NCBI RefSeq assembly: GCF_000591055.1
Contig: NC_020388.1
Span: 372,001-436,000, forward strand
DNA length: 64,000 nt
Direction of reading: 5' to 3'
Source of the DNA: Natronomonas moolapensis 8.8.11
GTDB lineage: Archaea > Halobacteriota > Halobacteria > Halobacteriales > Haloarculaceae
Both the position numbers and the translations under genes were made by a program. Positions 61,390 to 64,000 of this stretch are shown piece by piece; position 1 is the stretch's first letter, and the number at the start of each line of letters is the position of its first letter. A model generated the notes under the pieces. That model worked only from the letters and a program-made list of their open reading frames with translations. It searched no databases and had not been told where the DNA came from.

Positions 61390-62199
61390 TCAGAACCGCT
61401 CCCACATATAATTCCGAATCCGCTCGACGCGCGCCGCATCGTACGTCCAGACGCTCCGCCAGACGTTCGGGCCGACCTCGACGGCGACGAGCCCCACCCC
61501 CCCAGTGTCGTCTCGCGTGACCGCCGATATCGAATCGAGCGCCGCGTTCCCGTCGGGCGTAAAAACGACGACCCACGAGCGCCGGTACTCGTCGGTCGTC
61601 CCGGCGTGGGTGGTGACGCCGAGGTCGTCGACGACGTCCGGGTCGTCATCGATCCCGTAGACGTGTGTGTCGACGTCGCCCTCGCCGAGCCACCGGTACA
61701 TCCGTTGGGTGCCGTACTCGTCGTCGAGCCGCGAGAGCCGCTGGAAGGTGCTGTGGAGTTCCCCGCTGCCGGCGGTGAGCGCCCGGTGTTCGATAAAGCG
61801 CGAGATCACGACCAACAGCAACTTCTCCTTGGCCTCGGCCGGAAAGCCCGAGACGACGAACTCGACGTCGTGTAGCCCGGTCAACACCTCCGGAAACGTC
61901 CCGCGTTCGGACTGTCGCGTGCTGGTCCGATACCGGTCGACGTTCACCAGGAGGAACGCCTCCTCGAGGGTCGAAAGCGGCGTCGTCGCGACGACCGCCC
62001 CGTCGGCAACGAGGCAGACGAGGTCCTCGGGGCCGTCTGGAATCTGTCGCTCCTCGACGGTCACCGACTGGTCGTCGAACGCCTCAGCGAGCATCTCGAC
62101 GAGCGGTCTCGGCTCCGTACGGTTCACGAGAAGCAGCGTGCGTTCGGAGCCCTCGGCCGCGTCGACGAATCCGGATAGCGATGCCGGTAGCTCGTCCAT
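61390..62199 (-). CDS. DICT sensory domain protein
   Basis: A 269-residue soluble protein. The sequence (TLLLVNRTEPRPLVEMLAEAF, EEAFLLVNVDRYRTSTRQSERGTFPEVLTGLHDVEFVVSGFPAEAKEKLLLVVISRFIEHRALTAGSGELHSTFQRLSRLDDEYGTQRMYRWL) fits the haloarchaeal DICT-domain proteins, sensory modules often tied to phytochrome and two-component systems. No output domain is present. The ATG at 62199 is chosen because the conserved part begins there; the longer frame from 62322 is Arg-rich. Confidence 0.8.
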   Translation of the reverse strand: MDELPASLSGFVDAAEGSERTLLLVNRTEPRPLVEMLAEAFDDQSVTVEERQIPDGPEDLVCLVADGAVVATTPLSTLEEAFLLVNVDRYRTSTRQSERGTFPEVLTGLHDVEFVVSGFPAEAKEKLLLVVISRFIEHRALTAGSGELHSTFQRLSRLDDEYGTQRMYRWLGEGDVDTHVYGIDDDPDVVDDLGVTTHAGTTDEYRRSWVVVFTPDGNAALDSISAVTRDDTGGVGLVAVEVGPNVWRSVWTYDAARVERIRNYMWERF

Positions 62200-62325
62200 C
62201 GTCACAGACCTGGACGCCGTGATAGTTAAATTTCGCCCGGAACTCGCACAAAAGTGTCTGACAGCGCCTCGGTGGACTCGCCGCACGGGACGCGGCGGCG
62301 CCGAACGTCGCCCGGACAGCACGCC

Positions 62326-63405
62326 TCACTCCTCGCGGAGGAGGCGATCGACGATCTCGTCGGGATCGAACCGCTCGATGTCCTCATAGCTCTGGCCGGT
62401 GCCGAGAAAGAGGATCGGCTTCCCGGTGACGTGGGCGATCGAGATCGCGGCCCCACCCTGTGAGTCCGCGTCGGCTTTCGTCAGCACTGTGCCGTCGATC
62501 TCGGCGGCGTCGTCGAACTCCTCGGCACGGTTGGTCGCGTCCTGTCCCGCGACCGCCTCGTCGACGAACAGCGTCATGTCAGGGTCGACGACGCGGTCGA
62601 TCTTTTCGAGCTGGGCCATCAGGTCGTTAGAGGTGTGGAGCCGACCGGCGGTGTCGCCCAACACGACGTCGACGCCGTTGGCGTCGGCGTACTCGACGGC
62701 GTCGTAGATGACCGCCGCGGGGTCGCCGCCCTGCTCGTGGGTGATGATCCTCGTGTCGAGCGCCTCGGCGTGCTCTTCGATCTGTTCGTTCGCGCCCGCC
62801 CGGTAGGTGTCCCCGTTGGCCATCACGGAGGAGAGCCCCCGCGACTCGAGCCACCGCGAGAGCTTCGCGATCGAGGTGGTCTTGCCGACGCCGTTGACGC
62901 CGGTGAAGACGATCACGACGGGCTTTTCAGCCGACCGGAGCCGCTCTTCGAAGTCGAACTGCCCGACGCTTATGACGTCGCGGAGCGCGTCGCCGATCGC
63001 CCGTTCGATGACCTGCTCGCCGGATTCGACCTGTTTTCGGGTGTCACCGACCAGCTGCTCGCGGATGCGGTCGGTGATCTCGCGGGCGACGCCCATCTCG
63101 ACGTCGCCCTGGAGGAGTTCGAGCTCCAGCGACTCGAGCGGCGCCTCGAGTTCCTCCTCGGTGATGACCGTCCGGCCGGTGGCGGCGAGGGCGGCCTTCT
63201 TCGCCAGCCCGGGACCCTCGCCGTCCGCGTCTGGTTCGGACTCGGACTCGGCGTCTGATCCGGGTTCGGCGTCTGGGTCGGACTCAGCGTCGGCTGCCGC
63301 CCCCGCATCGTCCGCCGCCTCCGGTTCGGCCGCGTCCTCGGCGTCCGCCTCGGCCTCGACGTCGCTTTTGAACTTGCCGAGTTTCTCCTTCAGTCCGTCG
63401 AACAT
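62326..63405 (-). CDS. ftsY: Signal recognition particle receptor FtsY
   Basis: The SRP receptor GTPase that delivers ribosome-nascent chains to the translocon. The 359-residue protein has a long acidic N-terminal tail (residues ~10-65), the NG domain with the four-helix N part (EAPLESLELELLQGDVEMGVAREI), G1 VFTGVNGVGKTTSIAKLSRWLE, G3 VDVVLGDTAGRLHTSNDLM and G4 TVLTKADADSQGG. The start at 63405 lies 5 bases from the pfdA stop. It forms the last gene of a rpl18a-pfdA-ftsY operon. Confidence 0.96.
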   Translation of the reverse strand: MFDGLKEKLGKFKSDVEAEADAEDAAEPEAADDAGAAADAESDPDAEPGSDAESESEPDADGEGPGLAKKAALAATGRTVITEEELEAPLESLELELLQGDVEMGVAREITDRIREQLVGDTRKQVESGEQVIERAIGDALRDVISVGQFDFEERLRSAEKPVVIVFTGVNGVGKTTSIAKLSRWLESRGLSSVMANGDTYRAGANEQIEEHAEALDTRIITHEQGGDPAAVIYDAVEYADANGVDVVLGDTAGRLHTSNDLMAQLEKIDRVVDPDMTLFVDEAVAGQDATNRAEEFDDAAEIDGTVLTKADADSQGGAAISIAHVTGKPILFLGTGQSYEDIERFDPDEIVDRLLREE

Positions 63406-63410
63406 CGCCC

Positions 63411-63866
63411 CTACTCGTCGTCCTGCTGCATCTGCTGTTGCATCTGTTGCATCTGCTGTTGTTGGGCCTGCTGGGCCTTGGCCTCGAGGTCTTCGGTCTC
63501 CGCCTCGACCGCCTCGATCTCCTCTTCGAGCTCCGCGATCCGGTCGTCGAGGGTCTCCTTTTTTGTTTCGAGGGAGTCGACCGCGCCGTCGCTGTCGCGC
63601 TCGGCGGCGTAGCCGCCCCCGAGCGTGACGATGACCTCGTCTATGTCTTGGATCTCCGCGCGGACGTAGGCGTCCCCGCCGAGGGGGACCTGCACCGTCG
63701 ACCCCGAATCGAGCGCCTCGATAGCCTCTATGGCCTCGTCGATCTCGCCTTGCTCCCCGCGGACGTTCTCGATCTCGTTTTCGATGGCCTCTTTTTCTTG
63801 TTCCAGGGCCTGCATCTGTTCTTGGATCTGTTGCATCGCGCCGCCACCGCCACCACCGAGGCTCAT
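63411..63866 (-). CDS. pfdA: Prefoldin alpha subunit
   Basis: Part of the hexameric chaperone that binds unfolded proteins at the tips of coiled coils. The 151-residue protein has the two helical arms (QQIQEQMQALEQEKEAIENEIENVRGE and LDDRIAELEEEIEAVEAETEDLEAKAQQ) around a beta hairpin core (GSTVQVPLGGDAYVRAEIQDIDEVIVTLGGGYAAE). A Gln/Met-rich tail ends the protein. The ATG overlaps the L18a stop as ATGA (63863-63866). Confidence 0.94.
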   Translation of the reverse strand: MSLGGGGGGAMQQIQEQMQALEQEKEAIENEIENVRGEQGEIDEAIEAIEALDSGSTVQVPLGGDAYVRAEIQDIDEVIVTLGGGYAAERDSDGAVDSLETKKETLDDRIAELEEEIEAVEAETEDLEAKAQQAQQQQMQQMQQQMQQDDE

Positions 63867-64000
63867 GCGTCCACCCCGTCGATGTCGATCTGGGTGCGCT
63901 TGAGGCCGTGTTGGGAGCCGAAGTTGGTGTAGACGCGCTCTTCGGCCACATCCGCGTTCGGCGCATCGACCGTGGTCTCGAACTCCTGTTCGCCGAAGCG
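63863..64000 (-). CDS. 50S ribosomal protein L18a (LX) (5' end outside window)
   Basis: The last 45 codons of the archaeal L18a/LX protein (FETTVDAPNADVAEERVYTNFGSQHGLKRTQIDIDGVD). The reading frame is open at the window edge, so the start is outside. The gene heads the rpl18a-pfdA-ftsY operon, an order common in haloarchaea. Confidence 0.9.
   Translation of the reverse strand, partial: RFGEQEFETTVDAPNADVAEERVYTNFGSQHGLKRTQIDIDGVDA

Noticed and set aside
1-64000. Search for CRISPR arrays, rRNA and tRNA genes
   Set aside because: No regularly spaced 28-40-base repeats and no tRNA T-arm/acceptor combination were seen by eye on either strand; a covariance-model scan would be decisive.

Overview
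The window is about 64 kb of a haloarchaeal (class Halobacteria) chromosome. The evidence is high GC, strongly acidic proteins, leaderless genes with a TATA box about 25-30 bases before the ATG, and archaeal markers (aRF1, aIF1, prefoldin alpha, L18a, FtsY, Hef, SepF). I saw no rRNA, tRNA or CRISPR array. The genus cannot be fixed from the sequence alone.

Layout. 1-10 kb: information-processing and housekeeping genes (CBS protein, glyS, hef, a zinc-ribbon protein, a PUA protein, sepF, AIM24, MOSC, a RAD55-like ATPase). 10-23 kb: a central carbon block with glycerol kinase, then a near-complete semi-phosphorylative Entner-Doudoroff route (gdh, gluconate dehydratase, KDG kinase, KD(P)G aldolase, GapN-type dehydrogenase, pyruvate kinase), a TrmB-type regulator in the middle and methylglyoxal synthase at the end. 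23-33 kb: a looser region with small hypotheticals, two broken genes facing each other across a junction, a DtxR-type palindrome, DsbB, PAS and histidine-kinase signalling proteins, ThpR and 6-phosphogluconate dehydrogenase. 33-40 kb: a methionine block with two O-acetylhomoserine sulfhydrylase paralogues flanking metX and a probable Tat-exported beta-propeller protein, followed by an IS200/IS605-type remnant and a decayed stress-protein gene. 40-48 kb: divergent serB/serA, aRF1, DUF373, dph6 and a sugar nucleotidyltransferase. 48-53 kb: a MoxR-DUF58-transglutaminase operon, aIF1 and a rhodanese. 53-62 kb: a type IV pilin, NUDIX, the DUF5809/DUF5810 pair and rimI, then two insertion elements: an IS6-family copy with a visible 8-bp target duplication and an IS605-type tnpB element that splits a nitroreductase gene; nitrilase and DICT-domain genes follow. 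62-64 kb: ftsY, pfdA and rpl18a on the minus strand.

How the genes fit together. Glucose would be oxidised by Gdh, dehydrated by gluconate dehydratase, phosphorylated by KDG kinase, cleaved by the aldolase, and the glyceraldehyde-3-phosphate carried to phosphoenolpyruvate and pyruvate by GapN (plus mutase and enolase encoded elsewhere) and pyruvate kinase. A TrmB-like palindrome sits in the gapN-pyk promoter. The region between the gluconate dehydratase and aldolase genes carries three TATA-like boxes exactly 42 bp apart. The strongest novelty leads are: (1) the tnpB element, whose TnpB has Gly where the second RuvC acidic residue is expected and which carries a divergent 47-residue ribbon-helix-helix-like gene; (2) the phased TATA array; (3) the structured leader before the second sulfhydrylase gene; (4) a repeated hairpin found at two distant promoters.
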